Notes under the pieces: generated by a model
The model's input: the letters and a program-made list of their open reading frames with translations, nothing else
Database searches by the model: none
What the model was told of the DNA's origin: nothing
Source of the DNA: Symmachiella macrocystis
GTDB taxonomy: Bacteria > Planctomycetota > Planctomycetia > Planctomycetales > Planctomycetaceae
DNA length: 64,000 nucleotides
Direction: 5' to 3'
Assembly (NCBI RefSeq): GCF_007860075.1
Contig: NZ_SJPP01000001.1
Coordinates: 2,273,980-2,337,979, forward strand
Made by a program: the position numbers and the translations under genes
In this document: positions 1 through 11,908 of the stretch, piece by piece
Layout of the letters: each line of letters begins with the position of its first letter
How positions within the stretch are numbered: position 1 is the first letter of the stretch

Positions 1-90
1 CCCCTCCTCATAGGCCGCACGCGCCTGATCCAATGCCTTGGCCATGTAGATCTTATGATCATCAAGCGGATTGTCGGGAGGGCGAATCAA
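1..90 (-). CDS. tadA: N-terminus of probable tRNA adenosine(34) deaminase TadA (partial)
   Basis: Only about 30 codons are present and the gene runs off the left edge. The minus strand reads DDHKIYMAKALDQARAAYEE after a short N-terminal arm. This matches the first helix of TadA-type deaminases, which runs YM..AL..A..A...GE before the VPVGA zinc-site region. The family converts adenosine to inosine at tRNA wobble position 34. An in-frame stop lies just upstream, so translation would begin at TTG 90-88 or at the ATG of YMAKAL; TTG is preferred because the conserved DH..YM lies after it. No catalytic residue is visible, so the call rests on the first helix alone. Another cytidine-deaminase-like protein is possible. 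Confidence 0.5.
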   Translation of the reverse strand, partial: MIRPPDNPLDDHKIYMAKALDQARAAYEEG

Positions 91-219
91 CAGCCGGTCT
101 CAGCAAATCGTATGGAATGGGGTTCAGGCGATCAACGACTCAATTCGGTTGTACCACACCGGCGAGATCGAGAACACACAGCCGCCTCTTTTTTAACCCT
201 GGCGACTCTTTATGCCCGT

Positions 220-699
220 CTATACGTCCAAACGAATGATCTCCGCCTTCAGCCCGTCGGTGTCGAGCGTAGCGACCGTCGATTCCCCATGGACCCAACC
301 ACAGTTTTCGCCCGGATTGAGATACAACGTTCCGTTGCGGCGCTCGTTGACGACCTCATGCGTATGCCCGAACAGAATCACATCCACATCGTCGACCGGC
401 GGATGCGCGTCGTCGGGGGGATAGTGGTCAACGCTGATCCGTTTCCCTTTGCATTCGACAAGCAGCGGACCATCGACGATTTGCGGCAGCACCGATTTCA
501 GTCCGCACCGCTCGCCATCGTTATTTCCATAAACCACATGCAACGGACCTTGCCAACTGGCCAAAATCTTAGCGGCAAATGGCGCGATGATGTCTCCGGG
601 ATGAATCAACAACTCAGCCCCTTCTTTTCGCAACCGCTCCAGCCCAGCTTCCAGTCTCGGTAGGTGATCGTGCGAATCAGAAATGATGCCAATCAACAT
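220..699 (-). CDS. YfcE/MJ0936-type metallophosphoesterase
   Basis: A compact 159-residue calcineurin-like phosphodiesterase. All family metal ligands are visible: SDSHDH near residue 10, HPGD near 36, GNND near 61 and GHTHE near 115, ending with a LNPGE-type loop. Members are cytosolic Mn/Ni-dependent phosphodiesterases acting in vitro on model phosphodiesters; the natural substrate is usually unknown. The start is set at ATG 699: an AGGAG lies 9 nt upstream of it, whereas the ATG at 708 directly abuts that Shine-Dalgarno and cannot use it. The tadA-like gene lies 129 bp downstream on the same strand. Length fits the family, and nothing is missing. Confidence 0.88.
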   Translation of the reverse strand: MLIGIISDSHDHLPRLEAGLERLRKEGAELLIHPGDIIAPFAAKILASWQGPLHVVYGNNDGERCGLKSVLPQIVDGPLLVECKGKRISVDHYPPDDAHPPVDDVDVILFGHTHEVVNERRNGTLYLNPGENCGWVHGESTVATLDTDGLKAEIIRLDV

Positions 700-708
700 G
701 CCCCGCAT

Positions 709-1118
709 CTCCTTTGTCTATGACCTTTAATTTGCGAGTTTCCATTTTCGAAAAAGCGTTGATCACGTCAATGCAACGCGCATGACGCATAAACAATCGC
801 CGTTGCGTTGCAAGTGAGGATGATTTCGCCGGCTATCAAACCGTATGGTGAAACTCCCGCTGAGCAGCATCGGTACATAAAGGATGCTTTGTAAAATCTC
901 CAGAGACAATGACACATTCCGGTAGCGCGCGGCTCTGACGGAGCTTCGCCCCCCCGGATCTCTCTACTCAAATGCAAAGCGACCAACGGGAGCGGACCAT
1001 ACAAAACCGAGCGGAAGCTCGCACCAAGCGGCTAAGCCGCACGTCTAGGAATTGGTGGGCTGTGGTTGTAGTATTGAATCGGCGCGCGACTTCACCGGCG
1101 ACAGATAGGCAGTGATCT
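709..1118. other. Intergenic region with a dispersed repeat
   Basis: About 410 bp between the divergent phosphodiesterase and kinase genes. It should hold both promoters, but I see no convincing -35/-10 pair. The right half carries a repeat (978-1040) shared with 26487-26548. A minus-strand open frame at 768-1004 lacks any recognisable domain, has Cys/Arg-rich low-complexity content, and overlaps this repeat, so I do not call it a gene. Confidence 0.6.
978..1040 (+). repeat. Dispersed GCGGCT-AGCCGC repeat, copy 1
   Basis: Starts AGCGACCAACGGGAGCGGAC, continues through GAGCGGAAGCTCGCACCAAG and ends with the small palindrome GCGGCTAAGCCGC. An inverted copy with the same three blocks, in the same order and at similar spacing, lies at 26487-26548. 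Both copies are intergenic. It contains two self-complementary parts (GAGCGGAAGCTC and GCGGCTAAGCCGC), so it can form hairpins and resembles a REP-like element. Confidence 0.75.
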
Positions 1119-2807
1119 ATGTCTAATACCGAGACTTCCCCTTCCGACGATTCCTTAGATCCGGACGAAGAACTCCGCTTCGCCCGTCTGAATGCCTACA
1201 ACGATGCACTCCATCGCGGCGACTACCAACAGCAGGCGCAATTGAAACGGGACCACCCCGACTTGGTCGAGTTGCTCAAATGCCTCGAGGGATTGGATTC
1301 GTTAGCACCGCCTGCCGACGATTCATTACAAACGCTGGTCTACTACGAACAGCAGCACACGCAAACCGACCCATCGGCTGACAATGCCGTCCACATAACC
1401 GAGAGCGTTCAATTCCAAACCGGGTTTCCTCGCCCCTTTGGAAAATATGAACTCCAAGCCGAACTCGGCCGCGGCGGGATGGGTGTCGTCTACAAAGCTT
1501 GGCAAGCGGATCTCGGCCGAGCAGTGGCGCTGAAAATGATCCTCTCCAGCCACCTCGCCTCGCACGACGACGTGCACCGATTTTATGAAGAAGCCAAAGC
1601 CGCCGGCGGACTGCGGCATTCGCACATCGTTGCCGTCCACGAAGTCGGACAGGTGCACGGACAACATTTCTTCGCCATGGATTTCGTCGAAGGTCCCAGT
1701 TTGGCCGAAGCTTTGACGAAGCGGATCTATGCTCCGGAAAAAGCAGCGGCATTCATTATCGCTGCAGCACGGGCTATCGACTATCTGCATCAACACGGCA
1801 TCGTGCATCGCGACCTGAAACCGGCAAACATTCTGATCGATCCGGACGGCGAACCGATCGTCACTGACTTTGGATTAGCCAAAGTCTTCAACACCGAAGA
1901 TAACCTCACCCGCACCGGCACCATTGTCGGCACGCCCAGTTATATGGCGCCCGAACAAGCCGCCGGTCAAGCCTCATCGGTGACCGCCGCCAGCGATGTC
2001 TATAGTTTGGGCGCAATTCTCTACGAAATGCTCACCGGTCGCCCGCCGTTTCAGGAACCCAACCCGCTCGATACGTTGGTGCAGGTCCTCGAAGGAGAAC
2101 CGACCTTGCCCACCAAGCTCAACCGCCATATCCCCCGCGATTTGGAACTGATCTGTTTGCGCTGCTTAGAAAAACGTCCCGAAAAACGCTATGCCTCCGC
2201 GACTGCGCTGGCCGATGACTTGGTCCGCTTTCTCAAACGAGAACCGGTCGAAGCGCGGCCGGTGGGACTTGCTTACCAACTGCGCCGCTGGGCGCGCCGC
2301 GAACCGGCATTGGTCTCGCGGTTAGGGGCGCTGTTGTTAACCATCCTCGTCGTGCAGGCCAAGTATTCCTACGACGGATACGATTGGAGCTTTCACCGCG
2401 ACGTGCTGGTGTTGCTCGGATTATGGGGCTTAACGGCGTTCATGTTTCAATGGATGCTCAATCAAGAACACCTCGCCAATTTCGCCCGCTTTGCGTGGTG
2501 CGCGACCGATGCCATTTTGCTGACCATTCTGCTGGCCATCGTCGACCCACCGGTCGGACCGTTGCTGATCGGCTATCCCATGATCATCGCTGCCGCCGGT
2601 TTGTTCTTCCGCGTGCGTTTGGTCGTGTTCACCACAATGGTGACGATCCTCGCCTTCGCCGTGTTCGCGTGGTTGCGCCCGGAAGAAATCGCACTATTCC
2701 ATTACGGCATCATCTATGCCGCCGTCCAAGGGGTCATTGGTTTCGTCATCGCCCACCAAGTCTACCGCGTACGCGTCCTCAATCGGTACTACGATTCGCG
2801 ACAATAG
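1119..2807 (+). CDS. Membrane-tailed serine/threonine protein kinase
   Basis: 562 residues. After an N-terminal arm of about 105 residues comes a Hanks-type kinase domain: glycine loop GRGGMG at 117-122, ATP lysine in VALKM near 139, catalytic loop HRDLKPANIL at 230-239, DFG at 250-252 and APE at 277-279, so it should be active. From about residue 395 the chain becomes hydrophobic with roughly six membrane segments, replacing the usual PASTA or WD40 sensor. The kinase faces the cytoplasm. Planctomycetes carry many such kinases; substrates cannot be predicted from the sequence. The start ATG has only a weak AGG upstream. No neighbouring phosphatase or anti-sigma gene is present. The polytopic tail may sense a membrane or small-ligand signal (inference). 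Confidence 0.93.
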   Translation: MSNTETSPSDDSLDPDEELRFARLNAYNDALHRGDYQQQAQLKRDHPDLVELLKCLEGLDSLAPPADDSLQTLVYYEQQHTQTDPSADNAVHITESVQFQTGFPRPFGKYELQAELGRGGMGVVYKAWQADLGRAVALKMILSSHLASHDDVHRFYEEAKAAGGLRHSHIVAVHEVGQVHGQHFFAMDFVEGPSLAEALTKRIYAPEKAAAFIIAAARAIDYLHQHGIVHRDLKPANILIDPDGEPIVTDFGLAKVFNTEDNLTRTGTIVGTPSYMAPEQAAGQASSVTAASDVYSLGAILYEMLTGRPPFQEPNPLDTLVQVLEGEPTLPTKLNRHIPRDLELICLRCLEKRPEKRYASATALADDLVRFLKREPVEARPVGLAYQLRRWARREPALVSRLGALLLTILVVQAKYSYDGYDWSFHRDVLVLLGLWGLTAFMFQWMLNQEHLANFARFAWCATDAILLTILLAIVDPPVGPLLIGYPMIIAAAGLFFRVRLVVFTTMVTILAFAVFAWLRPEEIALFHYGIIYAAVQGVIGFVIAHQVYRVRVLNRYYDSRQ

Positions 2808-2880
2808 CGGAGGGAGAACGCGGCCTTGGGCTTTAGTCCGTAGACCGTAGGGAGAGCATCGGCAGGCTCGATCCCACTCG

Positions 2881-3546
2881 TTATTTCTTCGCCGCCGCCG
2901 TCTTCAGGCCCGCCACGTAGTTCGCATGGCTTTCCGAGAGTCGCTTCACCAACTGGTCGACGGTATAAATATGACCCGTCGGCTTGTTGAAATTGCGCCC
3001 TTGTTTGATGTTGGAAAGCTGCTGCCCCAATGCCTTGCCGCCGCGTGAGGTGACCATATACGAAAACATCTTGTAGCCATCGGGACCGTTGAGCAAACCG
3101 CGAAATTCCCGCTTGCTCAGCGGCAGCCGCAGAAACCGCTCCAACCGGTCATACGCCGCGGGTGTCTTCGACAGATCGGCCATAAAGACGCGGCCCTTTT
3201 TGGTGCGCAGTTGCCGGACCATGTAATCGTTATCCGGCAACACCTGAGCCAAAATCTCCTTCTGGTCGGTGACCACCCAGCCCATCGACTTCAACTTGCG
3301 AAACACTTCGCGAACCTCCGACTGCGAAATGATATCGCCGTCGCGAAATCCCCGCTTCCGACCGAAATATTTCTCCACGCCTTTGGAAAACACCGAATAC
3401 TTCGGGAAATTTTTGACCGCATCCGCTTTCGGATCAGCCGCTGTTGTCGTGCTTGGGCCAAAGCAGAAAAACGCCAGGAATGTGACGACCAACGGCCGGA
3501 GAGCGACCCGACACAAATATTGTTTTCCGTTCAGCAAGCCCGCCAT
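2881..3546 (-). CDS. Secreted protein of unknown function
   Basis: 221 residues from ATG 3546, chosen because GGGAG sits 7 nt upstream and a signal peptide follows (Arg/Lys region, hydrophobic VVTFLAFFCF core, Ala-Ala cleavage region before DPKAD). Longer in-frame upstream starts would bury this signal. The mature part is Lys/Arg-rich, largely helical and soluble, with segments such as YFGRKRGFRDGDIISQSEV and a C-terminal helix ending in AAAKK. I recognise no family. It reads toward the convergent kinase gene and is followed on its own strand by 73 bp containing a dispersed CCGTAG-type repeat. About 290 bp separate it from the aminotransferase upstream; I see nothing clear in that gap. Confidence 0.7.
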   Translation of the reverse strand: MAGLLNGKQYLCRVALRPLVVTFLAFFCFGPSTTTAADPKADAVKNFPKYSVFSKGVEKYFGRKRGFRDGDIISQSEVREVFRKLKSMGWVVTDQKEILAQVLPDNDYMVRQLRTKKGRVFMADLSKTPAAYDRLERFLRLPLSKREFRGLLNGPDGYKMFSYMVTSRGGKALGQQLSNIKQGRNFNKPTGHIYTVDQLVKRLSESHANYVAGLKTAAAKK

Positions 3547-3838
3547 CACATTTCTCCCACAACGACACACACAATTTTCCAAGACGAGAATCACGCTCAA
3601 AACCAAGGCGCGCGGCGGTACCGCCCGCTGCATCTTCTATCGGCGTGATATCCGCGAAATTGGCCAGAAATTCAGGTCGAAACGCTGCTGATTCGGCATT
3701 CTTTCGCTGCGGCCACTCACAACTATAGCCCACGCATTCCTGCGGCACGCATCAAGCAATTTTGTCTGTTCGCGCGGATGATGCGGTCTGCGAGCAATGC
3801 AGCGGTCGCAACAATTCTGCGGCGGCGAAAAGCGCCGG

Positions 3839-4978
3839 TTACGATGTCGCTTCCAAGGCCGTGCAGAGCTGCGAAATATCATCCGCGTTGGTGTACGCAT
3901 GCGGACTGACCCGCAGATGCCCGCCGCGCGTGTTGAGAATCACACCCTGCTCTCGGCAGCGGCGCTGGATTTCTGGGAGCGGCTCCGTTGTCGGCCAATC
4001 AAAAGCAACAATGCCCGAACGATGCTGCGGTTCGCGGCAACTGACAATCGTCGCCCCGCGCTGAGTGAGCGCATCGCAAAGCTGGTTGCCGACGTCATCA
4101 ATTCGCGAAGCAATCGCTGAAACGCCATATTCGCTCAACAGCGCGAGCGATGCACCGAGCGCCGCGATGCCCGGCATGTTGTACGAACCCCCTTCATACC
4201 GCCCGGCCGTCTCGCGCAGATCAAAACGACTGTCGCTAAACTCCCCCGCTTGTTTGACGCTGTTCCAACCCACGCCCAACGGCCGCAATCGCTCAAGATG
4301 TTCATGCCGCATATAAAAGACGCCCGCCCCCTCGGGACCAAGCATCCACTTGTGCCCATCAGCAGCGAGAAAATCGACTTCAGTACGCGCGACATCCAAA
4401 GGTTGCACGCCCAGCGCTTGAATCGCATCGACGAACAACAAGGCCCCTCGACTGTGCGCCAACTCCACCAACACATCCAAATCATTTCGCCAACCGGTGG
4501 CATACCCCACCCAACTGACCGACACGATCCGCGTCCGCTCATCACAGGCAGCTGCGACCGCTGTTAGATCCAAACGCTCCCGCTCCGTCGCCACTTGCCG
4601 CACTTCGACACCGCGGTCCGCCAGGTTCAACCAGGGATACAAGTTCGTGGGAAACTCACCCGCAGGGAGCACAACGTTGTCCCCTGCCCTCCAAGGAAAT
4701 CCTTCTGCAACAAGATTGACCCCTTCGGTCGTATTGTGAATCAGCGCAATCTCTGCCTGTTTGGCATTTAATAATTTGGCAGCAGTGCGGCGGACGCGTT
4801 CTACCTCTTTGCGCCACGCACCCCAATTCGCATCCCCATTCTCCGTCACATCCGCCGCCCACTCCTGAAGCACCGTCTGCGCAGGCAAACTTAGCGGCGC
4901 TACGGCTGCATGGTCAAAGTACGCCCACTTCTGTGTCACCGGCATTTGCGAGCGCAGTTGTTCGTACCATTGGGGCAT
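3839..4978 (-). CDS. Class V aminotransferase, cysteine desulfurase-like
   Basis: 379 residues with the fold-type I PLP architecture: NTTEGVNLVA near residue 82, the cofactor aspartate in LLFVDAIQALG (D184), and the Schiff-base lysine K210 in DGHKWMLGPEG. The C-terminal domain ends with the RVSPHAYTNADDI motif of this family. It lacks the GSACSSG-type cysteine loop of IscS/SufS, so it is more likely an isopenicillin-N-epimerase/CsdA-like enzyme than the main Fe-S sulfur donor; the second desulfurase-like gene at 14485-15645 does carry that loop. Substrate unknown. It ends 290 bp before the secreted unknown on the same strand and appears monocistronic. Confidence 0.87.
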   Translation of the reverse strand: MPQWYEQLRSQMPVTQKWAYFDHAAVAPLSLPAQTVLQEWAADVTENGDANWGAWRKEVERVRRTAAKLLNAKQAEIALIHNTTEGVNLVAEGFPWRAGDNVVLPAGEFPTNLYPWLNLADRGVEVRQVATERERLDLTAVAAACDERTRIVSVSWVGYATGWRNDLDVLVELAHSRGALLFVDAIQALGVQPLDVARTEVDFLAADGHKWMLGPEGAGVFYMRHEHLERLRPLGVGWNSVKQAGEFSDSRFDLRETAGRYEGGSYNMPGIAALGASLALLSEYGVSAIASRIDDVGNQLCDALTQRGATIVSCREPQHRSGIVAFDWPTTEPLPEIQRRCREQGVILNTRGGHLRVSPHAYTNADDISQLCTALEATS

Positions 4979-5102
4979 GAGATGAAATGATGACTCCCAT
5001 TACGGCGGCGAACACTTTAACGGGTGCTACTGCGGGCTTACCCAGCAGTGTGATACACGTCACCCATAAACCACGAACGGACAAGCTGCCAACGGCACAC
5101 CA

Positions 5103-6377
5103 TCACGCACCAACCGTCGGCAGCACATACGGACCTTGGGGAATCACCGCCACTTGAGCCTCAGGTCCATATTCCGTCAGCGACGAGGCGACCGCTTCTT
5201 CAACGGTGGCGGCCGACTCGACAAACAAACCGTTGATCGTCTCGGCCGGCAGGCCGTCGGTGACAAATTTGACTTTCGCTTTGCGGCGGACCTTGGCCAG
5301 TTCCTCGAGTTGCCATTGGTCCATCACGAAATACTCTTTGCCCAAAATCCGTTCCATGAAGATCTCCAACGACGCATTGTCGTCGAACAGACTTTGGAAT
5401 TCCGGACTGCCAATCCCTTCGGTCAAACTAGCGGCAATCACAATCGTCCCTCCCTGCTTGACGATCGGCAACGCTCCGGTCAGCCCTTTGACCGCTTGAT
5501 AAAACGTCGTATCCAGCGGATAACCCGCGCTGCAGGTCACGACCACATCCACCGCTTCGGGCAGCGGAGCTTTCACATGTTTTTCGATGAACGACACACC
5601 TGCCAGAAACGCCTCTTCCATGTCGCCGGCCACCACCGACGTTACGCGACGCTCCTTATCGAGCGTAACATTCACAATGAAATCGCAACCCGCTAATTTG
5701 GCGATCAATGTGTTCTCTTCGTGCACCGGATTGCCTTCCAAGAAACCCTGGTCTGCTTTGGGGTGCTCTAAAAAGTCCGGTCCGTGCCAAATCTTGACCG
5801 TTTCCAACGCAGCAATCCCGGGGCAAATCAATTTGCGGCCCCCCGAATACCCGGCCATCAGATGCGGTTCGATCAATCCCGTGGTGATCTTCAGTTCCGC
5901 TTCGATATACCGCGTATCAATCCAAGCCGGCACGCCCCGCTCGGTGGTTCCCAGATATGTATGTTCGTCGAGCACCTTGCCGTGATGATTCTCGCAGCAG
6001 TAATTCTCCGCGACGTCCGCTCCGACCAATTCGACCAACTCGTCCCCTTCGTTGGGACGATGCAGACCCGTTGCCACAAGAATCGTGATCCCCTCGCGCG
6101 GGACCCCCGCCTGTTCGATCGTCGAAAGCAATTCCGGCAAAATCTGTTTGTTCGGGACCGGCCGCGTAATATCACATACGACAATACAGGCCGTCTGTTT
6201 CCCACGGGCCAACTCTGAGAGCGGCTGAGTGCCGATCGGGTCCGCAATCGCCGCCCGAATCGCCGCTTGAGGATCTGTCAGCGGCTCCGCATCCTGGGTC
6301 TGCAACAGCCCCACCACCCGGTCATCCGGCAATTCCACATCCAGCCCGGTCTTCCCATAATCGAGTTGCACACGCAT
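5103..6377 (-). CDS. larA: LarA-family nickel-pincer 2-hydroxyacid racemase
   Basis: 424 residues from ATG 6377 (GGGA 9 nt upstream; the TTG two codons earlier is less likely). It matches lactate racemase LarA (DUF2088): CDITRPVPN near residue 70, ATGLHRPN (catalytic His) near 103, and [19 protein letters not shown] (second His plus the lysine that binds the nickel pincer cofactor) near 172-190. The family interconverts D/L-lactate or related 2-hydroxyacids using NPN made by LarB, LarC and LarE; none of these is in the window. Because the next gene upstream on the strand is a D-tartrate dehydratase, a hydroxy-diacid or sugar-acid substrate is plausible, but that is inference. Specificity cannot be read from the sequence. 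Confidence 0.85.
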   Translation of the reverse strand: MRVQLDYGKTGLDVELPDDRVVGLLQTQDAEPLTDPQAAIRAAIADPIGTQPLSELARGKQTACIVVCDITRPVPNKQILPELLSTIEQAGVPREGITILVATGLHRPNEGDELVELVGADVAENYCCENHHGKVLDEHTYLGTTERGVPAWIDTRYIEAELKITTGLIEPHLMAGYSGGRKLICPGIAALETVKIWHGPDFLEHPKADQGFLEGNPVHEENTLIAKLAGCDFIVNVTLDKERRVTSVVAGDMEEAFLAGVSFIEKHVKAPLPEAVDVVVTCSAGYPLDTTFYQAVKGLTGALPIVKQGGTIVIAASLTEGIGSPEFQSLFDDNASLEIFMERILGKEYFVMDQWQLEELAKVRRKAKVKFVTDGLPAETINGLFVESAATVEEAVASSLTEYGPEAQVAVIPQGPYVLPTVGA

Positions 6378-6497
6378 CAGCAAACATCCCGTTCATTTAT
6401 TTGAAAAGGTTTTAAAACCTATGGAGACAATCAAAAACACTCACGTAATTATACGCGTACGCGGCCACGAACGACCAGCATGCGATCATTGAGCCGA

Positions 6498-7673
6498 CTA
6501 CACCCTCCCCGCCACCAATGCCGCAAACTCCAGCATCAACTCCGCTTTCAGTTCCATTCCAATCCCCGGCACGTCCGGCAATGTGACGTACCCGTTCTCG
6601 ATCGGGCTGTCGTCGGCGAAACCGCCGAACGGTTGGAAGACTTCTGGATACGACTCGTTGCCCCCCAGTCCCATCCCCGCAGCGATGTGTAGTGCGAATT
6701 GGTGTCCCCCATGGGGAATGCAGCGACGACGGCTCCACCCCTGCTCGACCAACATCTCTAGTGTTCGCAAATATTCCACCAAGCCGTAACTCAGCACCGG
6801 ATCGAATTGCAAAATATCGCGATCCGGCCGCAGTCCGCCGTGCCGTATCAGATTGCGGGCATCGGCCATCGAAAACAAATTCTCGCCCGTCGCCAACGGC
6901 CCCTCATACGCTTCCGCGACCTGAGCATGTCCCGCGTAGTTCAATGGTCCGACTGGTTCTTCGTACCACTTGAGCCCCAACGGCGCCAGTGCCGCAGCAT
7001 AGTCCAAAGCAGTTTCGACATCAAAACGCGCATTCGCATCCACCGCCAAATGCTTGCCGTCCCCGACGACTTCCAAGGCGGCTTCGATGCGTCGCAGATC
7101 CTCGTCCAAAGTAGCGCCGCCGATTTTCATCTTGCAGGCGTCATACCCCATGTCGAAATAGCGCCGCAGTTCTTCTTGCAGTCCGCTTCGATCTTTGCCG
7201 GGATAATAATATCCCCCTGCGGCATAAACATAGACCCGCTCGTCCGCTTGTGAGTTGTTGTAGCGCTCCGACAACAGACGATACAACGGTTGGCCGGCGA
7301 TCTTGGCGACTGCATCCCATAGCGCCATATCCACCGTGCCGACTGCTACGCATCGCTCGCCATGTCCGCCCGGCTTTTCATTCGCCAACATCACCTGCTG
7401 CGCTTTGAAGGGGCAAATGTTGGATTGATCGTCCGTCAGCAATGCCTCAGCATCGGCGGCCAACAAGCGCGGAATGATCCGCTCGCGCAAGATCCCTCCT
7501 TGTGCATAACGGCCGTTGGAATTGAAACCGTAACCGATCACCGGTTGACCGTCGCGCACGACATCAGTCACCACCGCTACGCAAGATGTCGTCATCTGCG
7601 AAAAATCGATCACGGAATTGCGAATCGACGACTTCATAGCCGCCGTCCGCTCCAATACTTGGATGATTCGCAT
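6498..7673 (-). CDS. tarD: D-(-)-tartrate dehydratase (enolase superfamily)
   Basis: 391 residues from ATG 7673, which has AGGA 8 nt upstream; upstream in-frame codons lack this spacing. The sequence follows the enolase-superfamily tartrate dehydratase closely: IRNSVIDFSQMTTS at the N-terminus, NEKPGGHGER, VYVYAAGGYYYPGKD, the general-base KMKIGG motif, metal ligands in AVDAN, WYEEP and ATGENLF, and the catalytic His in RCIPHGGHQF. I compared this from memory with Bradyrhizobium TarD, and nearly every signature matches. The reaction is dehydration of D-tartrate to oxaloacetate in the cytoplasm. It lies between the LarA-like racemase downstream (120 bp) and a beta-hydroxyacid dehydrogenase upstream (83 bp), all on one strand, suggesting a hydroxyacid catabolic unit. 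Confidence 0.9.
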   Translation of the reverse strand: MRIIQVLERTAAMKSSIRNSVIDFSQMTTSCVAVVTDVVRDGQPVIGYGFNSNGRYAQGGILRERIIPRLLAADAEALLTDDQSNICPFKAQQVMLANEKPGGHGERCVAVGTVDMALWDAVAKIAGQPLYRLLSERYNNSQADERVYVYAAGGYYYPGKDRSGLQEELRRYFDMGYDACKMKIGGATLDEDLRRIEAALEVVGDGKHLAVDANARFDVETALDYAAALAPLGLKWYEEPVGPLNYAGHAQVAEAYEGPLATGENLFSMADARNLIRHGGLRPDRDILQFDPVLSYGLVEYLRTLEMLVEQGWSRRRCIPHGGHQFALHIAAGMGLGGNESYPEVFQPFGGFADDSPIENGYVTLPDVPGIGMELKAELMLEFAALVAGRV

Positions 7674-7756
7674 CGTACGCATCCTGAAACGCAAAAACCC
7701 ACGGCATAGCCGCGGGCGATTGTTATCTCTGCAAGTGAATTCACGCGTTCATGACA

Positions 7757-8635
7757 TCACGATTTGTCATTCGGCGACGGATCATACACCTTGATGATTG
7801 CGCTATTGTCCTCATCACCGTATCCGTCAACTTGCGCCTTTTTCAAAATCCGTTTGTGCATTTGCGTTAACGGCAGCTTCGCCCCATTTTTAACGCCAAT
7901 ATGCAACATCAAACGGACATCCTTGAGATGCTGCGACAACTTAGCTTGCGGCGTGAAATCGCCCTCAAGCATTTTGTCCCCCTTGGTATCCATCACTGTC
8001 GAATAGGCGGGACTGGCGCGAAGGATCTTCAGCACTTCTTGGGGATCCAAACCTAACGACTCGGCGAACTTCAGCCCCTCGGCCAAAGCTGCGCGATTCA
8101 AACCCAAGACCATATTGACGGCCAGCTTGACTTCGGCACCCGTACCACAGGGACCGACGTAAAATTTTTCCCGAGCGAAGCAATCAAATATCTCGCCGCA
8201 CTCGTCGAACGCTTTGCGCTCACCGCCGGCAATGACAATCGCGTCTCCCTCGCGAACCTGTGCGCTGGAACCCCCGATTGTGGCATCCAAATAGCCGATA
8301 TTTTGGCTGGAAACCATCTTCGACAAGCCAACCATTTTTTCAGGCAAGCCGGTGGTCGTGTCGATCAAGATCGTCGAACTCCATGCCACCGGCAACATTT
8401 CCGATATGACGTGTTTGACGACATCGGAATTCGGTAGGCACAACACGATCCGTGAACATCCCATCGCTACGTCGCGTGAAGAGCGAACCGGTTGCCCTCC
8501 CATCGCTTTCAATCGGTCACGAGCAGCTGGATCCAGGTCGTATCCCAACAAAGAATAGCCAGCGGCTGCAAACCGCTCTGCGAGAGCAGTTCCCAACAAT
8601 CCAAGTCCAACTATCCCAAGCCTTTTGACACTCAT
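7757..8635 (-). CDS. 3-hydroxyisobutyrate dehydrogenase-family NAD(P)-dependent reductase
   Basis: 292 residues. A Rossmann domain opens with GIVGLGLLG (GxGxxG); LCLPNSDVV and a substrate loop IGGSSAQVREG follow near residue 120; the catalytic lysine is in GTGAEVKLAVNM near 170; the C-terminal all-helical dimerisation domain starts after it. The loop is GSSAQ rather than the usual SGG, so substrate preference may be atypical. The family oxidises 3-hydroxyacids or reduces tartronate/malonic semialdehydes. It is the first gene of the hydroxyacid trio (with tarD and the LarA homologue), so a role in sugar-acid or tartrate breakdown is likely but inferred. Confidence 0.86.
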   Translation of the reverse strand: MSVKRLGIVGLGLLGTALAERFAAAGYSLLGYDLDPAARDRLKAMGGQPVRSSRDVAMGCSRIVLCLPNSDVVKHVISEMLPVAWSSTILIDTTTGLPEKMVGLSKMVSSQNIGYLDATIGGSSAQVREGDAIVIAGGERKAFDECGEIFDCFAREKFYVGPCGTGAEVKLAVNMVLGLNRAALAEGLKFAESLGLDPQEVLKILRASPAYSTVMDTKGDKMLEGDFTPQAKLSQHLKDVRLMLHIGVKNGAKLPLTQMHKRILKKAQVDGYGDEDNSAIIKVYDPSPNDKS

Positions 8636-8986
8636 CTGATCGTAAACAATTGGAAATAAAGCGGTTAAGTAATCGCAGCCAAGTTCGTTTTAATAGCGCA
8701 ACAGTCGCGATCGATGTGTGAACGCTGACTAGGAACAAATGGATCATCGCCAATTTGGCCAGTTTCATCAAGTATTCATCTTAATTGATGCAATGACCCT
8801 TAAGCAATAAAGTTCTCCGATGATCCCGGAAAGCCCAAGTAAAACCCTGGAACAGCCCGCTCCAAACTGCCCGAAAGTAGAAGTCCTGCCCAATAACAAG
8901 GCAAAAATCCGAGTTAGGAACTGGATTGAGGCCGGCCTGTGACCTGTATGTGATTGTGGAACGGGTTGGGGATGCAGATGAGCGCG
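8636..8986. other. Intergenic region, no gene seen
   Basis: About 350 bp between the 3' end of gyrB and the start of the reductase gene, both leftward. It should hold the promoter of the hydroxyacid trio. I see neither a strong promoter pair nor a hairpin with a T-run that could end gyrB transcription. Short open frames here have no recognisable product. Confidence 0.5.
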
Positions 8987-11482
<2,496 letters not shown>

Positions 11483-11585
11483 CTATTCTCCGTCCAAGTC
11501 AATGGACTCATTCTTGCCCGGACCGTCCGGCGGTCCCGAAAGGCATGCGAGGAATCGGTCATGTGACCGGCTGTCGTCCCGCCGT

Positions 11586-11903
11586 TCACTTGCCGATGCC
11601 GCCGTTGAGTCGAAACTTCAAGTCCTTGATGTTCAACTCCGGTTGTCGTTCGCGCAGCGCACTCAACAAACCAGGGCGACCAAATGAAACCAACTCGCTC
11701 AACAATGCGGAATTGGAAACTTCCACTTGCAAAGCGCCGCGATTAATTCCCGTGACCCGCGTCTGCTTGGCGACGTCCGCTCCTGCGACCTCCTCCCAAA
11801 CAGTTCGCAATTGCGCTTGGCCCAATGTACGCGCATAGCCGCGACGCTGAATCAATTCACTCAAAGCCGCCGATACATGTACCGGCCCATTTTGCGCAGC
11901 CAT
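11586..11903 (-). CDS. DUF721 / DciA-like protein
   Basis: 105 residues, matching the DUF721/DciA fold: RRGYARTLGQAQLRTVWEEV near residue 18 (KH-like domain entry), VAKQTRVTGINRGALQVEVS and a Leu-rich C-terminal half. DciA proteins load or operate the replicative helicase DnaB in the many bacteria that lack DnaC or DnaI. The gene starts 5 bp after the dnaN stop and precedes gyrB, the usual place for DciA-type genes near recF/gyrB in origin clusters. recF itself, often found here, is absent. Role inferred from family and location. Confidence 0.8.
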   Translation of the reverse strand: MAAQNGPVHVSAALSELIQRRGYARTLGQAQLRTVWEEVAGADVAKQTRVTGINRGALQVEVSNSALLSELVSFGRPGLLSALRERQPELNIKDLKFRLNGGIGK

Positions 11904-11908
11904 GATTT

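Noticed and set aside
768-1004. Minus-strand open frame of 78 codons
   Set aside because: Overlaps a dispersed repeat, Cys/Arg-rich, no ribosome site, no domain.
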